Notes under the pieces: model-generated
Database searches by the model: none
What the model saw: only the letters and a program-made list of their open reading frames with translations
What the model was told of the DNA's origin: nothing
Translations under genes and position numbers: made by a program
Shown: piece after piece, positions 1-6,263 of the stretch
Layout of the letters: every line of letters starts with the position of its first letter
Numbering within the stretch: position 1 is the stretch's first letter
Assembly: GCA_963668185.1 (NCBI GenBank)
Contig: OY764162.1
Span: 186,001-250,000 of the forward strand
Reading direction: 5' to 3'
DNA: 64,000 bases
Source of the DNA: G963668185 sp963668185
GTDB taxonomy: Bacteria; Chloroflexota; Dehalococcoidia; Lucifugimonadales; G963668185

Positions 1-120
1 GTCGTGCGAGGGGGACATCGCTTCGGCCAGCCTCTTTGCCGGCGGGAACGCGGCTTGGGCGGCCACGCGGTCGCGCACGGCTGTGAAATCGAGCAGGTCA
101 AGGGCGCGCTCGCGGAGCAT
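1..120 (-). CDS. mutS2: MutS2 family DNA mismatch/recombination protein, N-terminal fragment
   Basis: Only the first 40 codons lie in the window; the gene runs off the left edge. The translation starts MLRERALDLLDFTAVRDR and continues with AAQAAFPPAKRLAEAM then SPSHD, which matches the opening of MutS2: a hydrophobic-acidic LEF-type segment, a helix with conserved alanines, and the L.P..D turn. MutS2 is an ATPase and endonuclease that acts on branched DNA, suppresses homologous recombination and in some bacteria rescues collided ribosomes. The start was chosen as the first ATG; no strong ribosome site precedes it. The identity rests on a short stretch, so the family call is probable rather than certain. 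Confidence 0.6.
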   Translation of the reverse strand, partial: MLRERALDLLDFTAVRDRVAAQAAFPPAKRLAEAMSPSHD

Positions 121-215
121 GGCGGCGGTGTCACGTTGTGATGCTGATGTGGAGGACAAGTCGGATTCCCGGTGCGGCTTTTCGCAGGGAATTGTAGCAA
201 GAGGGTGAGCGGGCG

Positions 216-440
216 GTGTCTTGCGTAAGGCCCTTCGACATGCTCAGGGCGAACGGATTGGGAGTGGGCGGGCTTTGGGAGTTAGTGTTTCTTCACGGTG
301 CGATTCGTGGGCGATGCCTGTTGGCGGTGTGCGAAGGTGTTTGAGGGCGGGAGGCTTTGGATTCCTCGGCTTCGCTCGGAATGACAATGGAAGGGGCGAA
401 CGGAGCGGGGCAGGCTCTTCGACAAGCTCAGGGCGAACGG
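216..440. repeat. Cluster of family A and family C intergenic repeats
   Basis: The 413-base gap between mutS2 and thrB contains no convincing gene. It holds two family A units (231-256 and 415-440, core CTCAGGGCGAACGG) and one family C unit (360-390, GATTCCTCGG ... CGGAATGACA). The first A unit sits in a longer context (GGTGTCTTGCGT just before it) that recurs at 8377-8419, so the mobile or amplified unit is longer than the core. An AT-rich stretch at 473-485 (TTATGTACAAT) may be the -10 region for thrB, but no matching -35 box was found at normal spacing. Confidence 0.7.
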
Positions 441-533
441 GTTGGGGGTGTATTGCGGCATGGGGCGTGTGGACTTATGTACAATTCCGCAGGCTGCAAT
501 CGGCCCGCGCGTCGGGCGTTGGTGGAATAGATA

Positions 534-1436
534 ATGAATCGCAATGAAGTGGTGAACGTGAGCGTGCCGGCTACGACGGCGAACCTCGGCCCGGGGTTCG
601 ACTGCCTTGGCATGGCGCTGGACCTGAGGAATACGCTGGAGGTCAGGTACGGAGAGCCCCGGCTTGTCGTCGAGGGCGCAGGGCGGGGGGTGATCGAGAA
701 GGAGGCTTCCAACCTGATCCAGAGGAGCTTCCGCCGGGCGTTCGAGGAGATCGGCAGGGAGGTCCCGGACGTCTCCATACGGTGTTTCAACCGGGTGCCG
801 CTGATCAGGGGCCTGGGCAGCAGCGCGACGGCGGTTGTCGGCGGGCTGTTCGCGGCGAACGAGATGAGCGGCCGCGAACTGCCGCAGGACCGGCTGCTGG
901 AGCTTGCCGCCGAGATCGAGGGCCATCCCGACAACGCGGCGGCGGCGCTGCTGGGGGGCTGCCAGATCGTGGTGAAGGACGGGGAGAGGCTTGTGACGAC
1001 GCAGGCGCCGCTGCCCAAGAAGCTGGGACTCGTGGCGTTCATTCCGGACTTCGACATGCCGACGTCGGACGCTCGGACGCTACTCGCGCCGTCGGTGCCG
1101 AGGACGGACGCGGTGTACAACATCGGCCGGACGGCGCTGCTGGTGGCGGCGTTCGCGAGCGGCGACCTCGACCTGCTTCGCACCGCGACGCAGGACAGGC
1201 TGCACCAGCCGCAGCGCCAGGCCAGCTTCCCGGCGATGAAGAACGTCATCGACGCGGCTGTGGGGGCCGGCGCGCACGGGGCGGTGCTGTCGGGGTCCGG
1301 GCCCACGGTGCTGGCGTTCACGTCCGAGAAGGAGATGACGATCGGCTACGAGATGTCGGACGCGGCGGCGAAGTCCGGGGTGGGGGGCGACGTCAAGGTC
1401 ATGCGCCCCTCGGTGCTGGGCGCATGCCTGGCTTAG
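534..1436 (+). CDS. thrB: Homoserine kinase
   Basis: ATP-dependent phosphorylation of L-homoserine to O-phosphohomoserine, the penultimate step of threonine synthesis, in the cytoplasm. GHMP-kinase signatures are clear: VPATTANLGPGFDCLG at residues 11-26 and the phosphate-binding loop RGLGSSATA at 92-100, followed by the C-terminal glycine-rich GAHGAVLSGSGPTVLAF segment. The 300-residue length is normal for ThrB. The ATG start gives the typical N-terminus with the VxVPATxAN strand close to the beginning. lysC follows after 22 bases on the same strand, so the two probably form an aspartate-pathway operon. Confidence 0.95.
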   Translation: MNRNEVVNVSVPATTANLGPGFDCLGMALDLRNTLEVRYGEPRLVVEGAGRGVIEKEASNLIQRSFRRAFEEIGREVPDVSIRCFNRVPLIRGLGSSATAVVGGLFAANEMSGRELPQDRLLELAAEIEGHPDNAAAALLGGCQIVVKDGERLVTTQAPLPKKLGLVAFIPDFDMPTSDARTLLAPSVPRTDAVYNIGRTALLVAAFASGDLDLLRTATQDRLHQPQRQASFPAMKNVIDAAVGAGAHGAVLSGSGPTVLAFTSEKEMTIGYEMSDAAAKSGVGGDVKVMRPSVLGACLA

Positions 1437-1458
1437 GCGCGCGACGGGGTAGCTGACA

Positions 1459-2691
1459 TTGGCGTTGCTCGTTCAGAAGTACGGCGGGAGTTCGCTGGCC
1501 AACGCCGACCTCATCAACGGCGTGGCGGCGCGGATCGCTTCGTCGCATGACAGGGGCAACCAGGTCGTGGCCGTGGTCTCGGCGATGGGGGACACTACGG
1601 ACGACCTGATCCGCATGGCGGGCATGATCACGGACAGCCCCGATCCCAGGGAGATGGACGTGCTGCTATCGACCGGCGAGCTGGTGTCGTCCACGCTGCT
1701 TGCGATGGCGCTGCGGGCGAAGGGTTGCGAGGCGATCAGCCTGAGCGGCGCGCAGGCGGGGATTCGCACGGACAGCAGGTTCGGCAGGGCGATGATCGCG
1801 AACGTCGCGCCGGAGCGCATACAGCGCGAACTGGAGCGGGACAGGATCGTGATCGTGGCGGGGTTCCAGGGGGTCACGGAGGACATGGACGTGACGACGC
1901 TGGGCCGCGGCGCGTCGGACACGACGGCGGTTGCGCTGGCCGCGGGGCTAGGCGCGGACCGGTGCGAGGTGTACACGGACGTGGAGGGCATCTACACCGC
2001 CGACCCGAGGCAGACGCCGAAGGCCTGGAAGCTGGACGAGATCGGTTTCGAAGAGATGTTGGAGCTGGCGAGCTACGGGGCGAAGATGAACCCCCGCTCG
2101 ATCGAGTTAGGCATGGTTTACAACGTCCCGATACTGGTGGCGTCAAGTTTCTCGGACGCGCCGGGCACGCTGATTCACGCTGAGGTTGACATGAACACGC
2201 AGGTTGGCGAGATACGGAACAAGGTCAGGGGAATCGCGACGGACACGAACGTGGGCAAGGTCACGGTGCGCGGCGTGCCGGACAGGCCGGGGCTGGCGGC
2301 GCAGATCTTCGAGCCGCTGGCGGCGGCGGACGTGAGCGTGGACGTCATCGTGCAGAACGCCAGCTTGGAGGGGGCCACGGACCTCACGTTCACGGTGGAG
2401 CGGCCGGACCTGCGCAGGGCGCGCGAGATCGTCATGGGGCTGGCGGACGAGCTTGGATGCGAGGACGTCGTGACGTCCGACAACCTTGCGAAGGTCAGCA
2501 TCGTGGGAACGGGGATGCAGAACGCGCCGGGGTACGCGTCGCGCATGTTCAGGGCGCTGGCGGACGGAGGCATCAACATCGAGATGATCACGACGTCGGA
2601 GATACGGATCACGTGCATCGTGGATGAGGGCATCGTGGGCGAGGCGGCGCGGGTGCTTCACACGGCGTTCGATCTGGATGTGCCGGAGTAG
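1459..2691 (+). CDS. lysC: Aspartate kinase
   Basis: Phosphorylates L-aspartate to 4-aspartyl phosphate, the entry step to lysine, threonine and methionine. The kinase domain starts at once with the KYGGSS signature (residues 7-12) and has the conserved LGRGASDTTAVALAAGLGA stretch near residues 148-166. The last ~145 residues form two ACT domains (for example VTVRGVPDRPGLAAQIFEPL near 270), the site of feedback control. Length 410 is typical of the single-subunit or alpha-beta type. The start is a TTG, chosen because family members begin MALLVQKYGG. It shares a probable operon with thrB upstream. Confidence 0.95.
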   Translation: MALLVQKYGGSSLANADLINGVAARIASSHDRGNQVVAVVSAMGDTTDDLIRMAGMITDSPDPREMDVLLSTGELVSSTLLAMALRAKGCEAISLSGAQAGIRTDSRFGRAMIANVAPERIQRELERDRIVIVAGFQGVTEDMDVTTLGRGASDTTAVALAAGLGADRCEVYTDVEGIYTADPRQTPKAWKLDEIGFEEMLELASYGAKMNPRSIELGMVYNVPILVASSFSDAPGTLIHAEVDMNTQVGEIRNKVRGIATDTNVGKVTVRGVPDRPGLAAQIFEPLAAADVSVDVIVQNASLEGATDLTFTVERPDLRRAREIVMGLADELGCEDVVTSDNLAKVSIVGTGMQNAPGYASRMFRALADGGINIEMITTSEIRITCIVDEGIVGEAARVLHTAFDLDVPE

Positions 2692-2700
2692 GGGGGAACC

Positions 2701-2848
2701 CCATCCCGATCCTTCGAGGGACTCAGGACAGGCTCTTCCCCAGCAGACTGGGGAAGGGGCCGGGGCGGCGTTTTGGCCCTTCGACAGGCTCAGGGCGAAC
2801 GGATTTCTTAGGTAGGCGGGATTTGACTGAAGCTCAGGGCGAACGGGT
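2701..2848. repeat. Family B hairpin and family A repeats
   Basis: A composite of a CTTCGAGGGACTCAGGACAG unit, a family B stem-loop (arms CTTCCCCAG and CTGGGGAAG, four-base loop, 2735-2757), a full family A unit (2777-2802) and a degraded A unit (2825-2848). The block starts ten bases after the lysC stop. The hairpin could end transcription or stabilise the 3' end of the mRNA, but no T-run follows it. Confidence 0.75.
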
Positions 2849-2866
2849 TGCGCAGGCAGGCGGCGT

Positions 2867-3574
2867 TTGAGTGAGGCGCGGATGGGGGTGACGGTGGTTG
2901 TGCCTACGTACAACGAGGCTGGGAACCTGCGCGAGTTGTACGAGCGGCTGTCGGCGCTGGGGCTGCCGGACATGCGGCTGCTGTTCGTGGACGACGGGTC
3001 GGAGGACGGGACGGAGGAGACGGCGCTGGCGCTGGGGGCGAACGTCTCGGTCATCCAGCGCGGCAGGAAGCTGGGCCTGGGCACGGCGTACGTGGAGGGG
3101 TTCAAGCGCGCGCTGGAAGGCGATTCCGAGTACATCGTGCAGATGGACGCGGACCTGTCCCACGAGCCGGAGTACCTGCCCGCGTTCCTGGAGGCGCTGG
3201 GGAGCGCCGACGTGGTGATCGGGTCGCGGTACGTAGAGGGCGGGGGAGTGGACGAGCGCTGGAGCAGGCGGCGGCAGATGCTGAGCGCGTACGCGAACGC
3301 CGGCATCCGGCTGGCGGCCGGGCTCAGGGTGCGAGACGCGACGTCGGGCTTCAAGGCGTACCGTCGTGAGACGCTGGCGGCGCTGGACCTGGACGGGCTG
3401 CGGTGCAACGGGTTCGCGTTCCAGGCGGAGGTGGCGCACGCTTGCCAGCGCATGGGCGCGAGGGTGGTGGAGCGCCCGATAGTGTTCATGGAGCGCGTGG
3501 AGGGCGCGTCGAAGATGTCGTGGGAGATCATGCTGGAGGCGTTGTGGAAGCTGCCGCCGCTGCGGTTCAAGTGA
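2867..3574 (+). CDS. Family 2 glycosyltransferase, dolichol/polyprenol-phosphate mannose synthase-like
   Basis: A soluble GT-A enzyme expected to move a sugar, usually mannose or glucose, from a nucleotide donor to polyprenyl phosphate. The N-terminus has VVPTYNEAGNL (residues 11-21), VDDGSEDGT (41-49) and the metal-binding QMDADLSHEP (92-101); later RDATSGFKAYRRE and the FQAEV segment are typical of DPM1-like enzymes. No C-terminal membrane helix is visible, as in the soluble DPM1 subgroup. A TTG at 2867 opens the frame; an ATG at 2882 with GTGAGG a few bases upstream is an equally good start. It lies directly behind repeats and is probably transcribed alone. Confidence 0.85.
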   Translation: MSEARMGVTVVVPTYNEAGNLRELYERLSALGLPDMRLLFVDDGSEDGTEETALALGANVSVIQRGRKLGLGTAYVEGFKRALEGDSEYIVQMDADLSHEPEYLPAFLEALGSADVVIGSRYVEGGGVDERWSRRRQMLSAYANAGIRLAAGLRVRDATSGFKAYRRETLAALDLDGLRCNGFAFQAEVAHACQRMGARVVERPIVFMERVEGASKMSWEIMLEALWKLPPLRFK

Positions 3575-3590
3575 GCAAGGGGGAGGGGAA

Positions 3591-3676
3591 ACCCCATTCC
3601 TTCGAGGGACTCAGGACAGGCTCTAGCCTTCCCCAGCAGACTGGGGAAGGGATAGTCAAGATACAAGGGCGAACGG
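3591..3676. repeat. Repeat block with family B hairpin
   Basis: Behind the glycosyltransferase stop lies TTCGAGGGACTCAGGACAGG followed by the family B stem-loop (3629-3651) and a fragment of family A (GGGCGAACGG at 3667-3676). It is the same module order as at 2701-2848. Confidence 0.7.
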
Positions 3677-3714
3677 CTTGTCATGAACGGAACTGAACCA
3701 TGCGTCAATACTGC

Positions 3715-3743
3715 TTGCGAAGCGAAAATCGCTTGGCTAGAAT
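3715..3743 (+). promoter_or_regulatory. Sigma-70-type promoter of the TPR gene with palindromic spacer
   Basis: TTGCGA (3715-3720) and TAGAAT (3738-3743) are separated by 17 bases. Between the boxes lies the inverted repeat AAGCGA-AAA-TCGCTT (3720-3734), so a dimeric repressor could bind here. The expected transcription start falls at about 3750, at the left edge of the duplicated leader. Confidence 0.55.
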
Positions 3744-3750
3744 GCGCGCG

Positions 3751-3824
3751 GCTTGACCGGAGGACGGCTATGACTCCCCACTCCACAGCTTGACCGGAGG
3801 ACGGCTATGACTCTCCACTCCACA
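3751..3824 (+). repeat. 37-bp tandem duplication of ribosome site and start codon
   Basis: Two 37-base units (3751-3787 and 3788-3824) differ at one base. Each carries GGAGGACGGCT followed by ATG and six codons. In the first unit the frame ends at once (MTPHSTA, then TGA formed by the junction); in the second unit the frame continues into the TPR protein. The first copy therefore makes a seven-codon leader ORF whose stop lies within the second ribosome-binding site. Confidence 0.85.
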
Positions 3825-4664
3825 AGAGAACGGCAGCAGTGGATGAAGGACCGCGCGGGCGAGGCGGTGTCGCTTGCCATGGATGGGAAGTGGGCGCTGG
3901 CGGTGGAGGCCAACCGCGCCATTCTGGGTGAGTTTCCGGACGACCTGGGCTCCTACAACAGGCTGGGCAAGGCGCTGAGCGAGTTGGGGCAGGTCAGCGA
4001 CGCCAGGGAGGCGTTCCGCAAGGCGCTGGACATTTCGCCGAAGAACTCGATCGCCCGGAAGAACCTCGACCGGCTCGCGGGGCTTTCCGATGAGGCCGCC
4101 GCTCCCGACGGGAACGGCGCGGGGGGGCCTTCCCCGGCCCGCCGCACCTTTATAGAGGAGAGCGGGCGCGCGGGCGTCACGACGCTCAGGAACGTCGGCG
4201 CGCCGGATACGCTGCGCAAGCTGGCGCCGGGCAAGCCGCTCAAGCTGGCGCCGGCGGGCAAGGGGCTGCGGGTGACGGACGCCCACGACGAGTACGTCGG
4301 GTCGGTGGACCCGAAGCTGGGCGCGCGCCTTCTGCGGCTCATCGACGGCGGCAACGTGTACGAGGCGGCTGTGACGAGCGTTGACGGCGACGAGGTCACG
4401 GTCATCGTGCGCGAGGTGTACAAGCACCCGTCGCAGGCGGGCACGGCGTCGTTCCCGAGCCTGGTGTCGACAGACCGGCGCACCCAGGTGCCGTCCGCGC
4501 CGATAGGGTACGAGGTGGTGGACCGGCGCGACACGGTATCGTTCAAGGACTGGTCGGACGACGACACGGAGCCGGGCGACGACGACGCGTTCAGCCCGGT
4601 GGTGCACCGCATCATCAACGCGACGGGCGAAGAGCCTGAGGAGCACCTGGCCGGGCACTACTAG
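3807..4664 (+). CDS. TPR-domain protein of unknown function
   Basis: 285 residues. Residues about 15-90 form two to three tetratricopeptide repeats (AVEANRAILGEFPDDLGSYN, then LGKALSELGQVSDAREAFRK with ALDISPKN), a protein-binding scaffold. The middle is a Pro/Gly-rich linker; residues 130-230 look like a compact beta-rich domain with KLAPGKPLKLAPAGKGLRV and repeated VTSVDGDEVTVIVREVYKHP; the tail is very acidic (DDDTEPGDDDAF). No signal peptide or membrane helix is seen. It starts at the second copy of a duplicated leader with a good GGAGG site. The specific role is unknown. Confidence 0.8.
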   Translation: MTLHSTRERQQWMKDRAGEAVSLAMDGKWALAVEANRAILGEFPDDLGSYNRLGKALSELGQVSDAREAFRKALDISPKNSIARKNLDRLAGLSDEAAAPDGNGAGGPSPARRTFIEESGRAGVTTLRNVGAPDTLRKLAPGKPLKLAPAGKGLRVTDAHDEYVGSVDPKLGARLLRLIDGGNVYEAAVTSVDGDEVTVIVREVYKHPSQAGTASFPSLVSTDRRTQVPSAPIGYEVVDRRDTVSFKDWSDDDTEPGDDDAFSPVVHRIINATGEEPEEHLAGHY

Positions 4665-4693
4665 GCCGCGGCGCGGGGCTCCGGGCCGCGCGT

Positions 4694-4966
4694 CTAGGCG
4701 GATGCGCCGTCCGCTTCCTGTTCGGCGAGCGGCCTCTCGCGAAAGTAGATGCCCCAGCGCCGCATCAGTTCCTTCACCTTCGGGTCGTTCAGGTCGCATA
4801 GCTGCCTGAAGAAGCCGGCGAGGGAGTGCGCGTGCAGCAGGTCTTCGGTGCAGACCCAGCTTGCCTCGCTGGGGACTACGTACAGCAGGCCGTTCTGGTG
4901 CTTGCACTGCACCTCTATGCGCTTGCTTCCGGCGTCGTGCTTTACGACCAGGCCCATTTCGCTCAC
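4694..4966 (-). CDS. Small hypothetical protein (90 aa)
   Basis: Not recognised. The frame is open further upstream, but the GTG at 4966 is preceded by AAGGAGA at good spacing and gives MSEMGLVVKHDAGSKRIEVQ. The protein has a short beta-rich start (QCKHQNGLLYVVPSEASWVC), then helices with DLLHAHSLAGFFRQL and a C-terminal RRWGIYFRERPLAEQEADGA. Two cysteines could bind metal, but no motif is complete. Its interest lies in the region upstream: an extended -10 promoter and a phased array of nine GTCTC/GAGAC half-sites. Confidence 0.6.
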   Translation of the reverse strand: MSEMGLVVKHDAGSKRIEVQCKHQNGLLYVVPSEASWVCTEDLLHAHSLAGFFRQLCDLNDPKVKELMRRWGIYFRERPLAEQEADGASA

Positions 4967-4993
4967 TGCTATCTCCTTCCGTGGAACGGCCCG

Positions 4994-5002
4994 ATTGTAA
5001 CA
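4994..5002 (-). promoter_or_regulatory. Extended -10 promoter for the 90-aa gene
   Basis: On the minus strand the sequence reads TGTTACAAT, an extended -10 element (TGn + TACAAT), 28 bases upstream of the GTG start. No good -35 box is present, which would suit a promoter that depends on an activator bound to the array 50 bases further upstream. Confidence 0.45.
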
Positions 5003-5052
5003 GCGCGGGAGAGGCGGGCCGGGCGGGATTGCGGGCCGGCGCCCCTGGAAGT

Positions 5053-5163
5053 GTCTCATTTTGTCTCATATCGTCTCTTTTCGTATATGGGCGGCTGCGG
5101 CGATGAGACGAGAATGAGGCAGTTTCGAGACGGTTTTGAGGCAGAATGAGACAAACGTGAGAC
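5053..5163. promoter_or_regulatory. Helically phased array of nine GTCTCA/TGAGAC half-sites
   Basis: Three GTCTC(A/T) hexamers start at 5053, 5063 and 5073 (10-base spacing). After a central gap, six inverted copies TGAGAC, TGAGGC, CGAGAC, TGAGGC, TGAGAC, TGAGAC start at 5104, 5115, 5126, 5137, 5147 and 5158 (11, 11, 11, 10, 11). All nine therefore lie on about the same face of the helix over 110 bases. The array lies 50-170 bases upstream of the extended -10 of the divergent-side small gene. No coding frame explains this periodicity. Confidence 0.8.
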
Positions 5164-5228
5164 ACTTTTCGAAGGCGCGTCCGACGCCGGCGCGGCGAGG
5201 TCCCGCGCACAGCGGCCAGCAGTCCGCT

Positions 5229-5285
5229 CATGGTTCGACAGGCTCACCACGAACGGGCTGGACAGGCTCACCGCGAACGAAACGG
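5229..5285. repeat. Degenerate family A repeats
   Basis: Two diverged units in tandem (TTCGACAGGCTCACCACG and GGACAGGCTCACCGCGAACG). The gap from 4967 to 5397 holds this block and the phased array upstream of 5163; nothing else is recognisable. Confidence 0.6.
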
Positions 5286-5397
5286 AAGGCGCGGCGATTG
5301 CGGGGCCGGATTCTGCGTTTAGGTCGAGGCCGTTTCTTGTGAACATGAGTTCATAGTAGTGCACTTGTTCGGTTATGTCAAGGGCCGGATGGCAAGC

Positions 5398-5545
5398 CTA
5401 CCGTATCCGCAGCATGAGCTTGTCGCCGGGCTTCCACGGGGCGCTGGACACGAACCAGAAGTACATCTTGCTTCCTGTGGCCTGCGCCTCGGCCAGCGCC
5501 GCGTGCACGCCGTACAGCGTGACTGCCGGGCGTTTGACAAGAATC
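5398..5545 (-). pseudogene. GC-rich C-terminal coding fragment, displaced or truncated gene
   Basis: On the minus strand a run of 48 codons with strong GC bias in third positions reads RPAVTLYGVHAALAEAQATG, then SKMYFWFVSSAPWKPGDKLM, then LRIR and TAG. Upstream the frame continues only into AT-rich sequence that belongs to the end of the membrane-protein gene, and there is no start codon with a ribosome site. It looks like the 3' end of a gene whose front has been lost. Its composition matches the N-terminal half of the Ig-like protein upstream, not the AT-rich block between them. Confidence 0.45.
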
Positions 5546-5578
5546 ATCTTGTGTAGCATCCAGCGTTTCTTGTATCTC

Positions 5579-6238
5579 CTATAGTAGGCCCCATAGGGCG
5601 GCCATGATTTTCCATACGATAAATGGCCGCTCATTCAGTATTGAGAATAGTTGGGCATATACTTCATTCTCGGCTAAGAAAATGGATATGTAAGCGAGAT
5701 GGGTGTACACAAACATAAACACAAAGGTCAGCGTCCAAGCTGAATGGGGCAGAACGCCGCTGCCTGGACCGCAGGATTCTTGTACTCTCGCGTAATTTCT
5801 CGAGAGATATGCAATGGAGAATATCCAAGCGGCCAGATTGGCAGTGCTTAAAATGAGAAACCAAACGCGCCAGGTGTAGCTGACTTCGAAAGCTATGCCG
5901 ATCATCAACAACAGCGATGCGAGAGTCGCGATGCCCCAGAGCGCGTACGCAACTGCAACACCCGAGGCGACAAGAGTGTGGGAAACCTTCCTGCCTTTCA
6001 TTCGAATAATCAGAAAGACCCAAGGTATGATCAGCAATCCTGAGAGTGACATGCCTGCTAAAGTATAGTGGCCAACCCGCAGTCCCCTCGCGCGTGCGTT
6101 GCGATCGCACATCAACGATGCGAACGGTGCCCACAGAATTGACAGGCACGATAATGCCACAAAGAAAGCGTAGTACAAGATGCAGCATATCTGTATTAAG
6201 GAAAGTATGAGCAGGATAAGACCAATAGGAGCATCCAT
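5579..6238 (-). CDS. Polytopic membrane protein, possible immunity partner
   Basis: 219 residues, not recognised as a named family. About six hydrophobic helices are visible: residues 5-40 (IGLILLILSLIQICCILYYA), 58-78, 88-112, 118-140, 165-185 and 200-219, with short basic loops (RNARARGLRVGHY, RMKGRKVSH). It follows the PLA2-like gene by 25 bases on the same strand and shares its low GC content, unlike the surrounding core genes. This layout (effector-like gene, then a small unrelated membrane protein) resembles toxin-immunity pairs, but that role is inference only. The gene could also encode an unrelated transporter-like protein. Confidence 0.65.
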   Translation of the reverse strand: MDAPIGLILLILSLIQICCILYYAFFVALSCLSILWAPFASLMCDRNARARGLRVGHYTLAGMSLSGLLIIPWVFLIIRMKGRKVSHTLVASGVAVAYALWGIATLASLLLMIGIAFEVSYTWRVWFLILSTANLAAWIFSIAYLSRNYARVQESCGPGSGVLPHSAWTLTFVFMFVYTHLAYISIFLAENEVYAQLFSILNERPFIVWKIMAALWGLL

Positions 6239-6263
6239 TAGTTTCGGTCACGCTTACTAGGTG

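Noticed and set aside
2143..3786. Long minus-strand frame across lysC, the repeats and the glycosyltransferase gene
   Set aside because: Antisense shadow; it runs through repeat families and shows low-complexity translation only.
5664..6251. Alternative 195-codon minus-strand frame overlapping the membrane protein
   Set aside because: The frame of 5579-6238 gives a regular pattern of hydrophobic helices; the alternative gives a mixed, basic sequence without structure.
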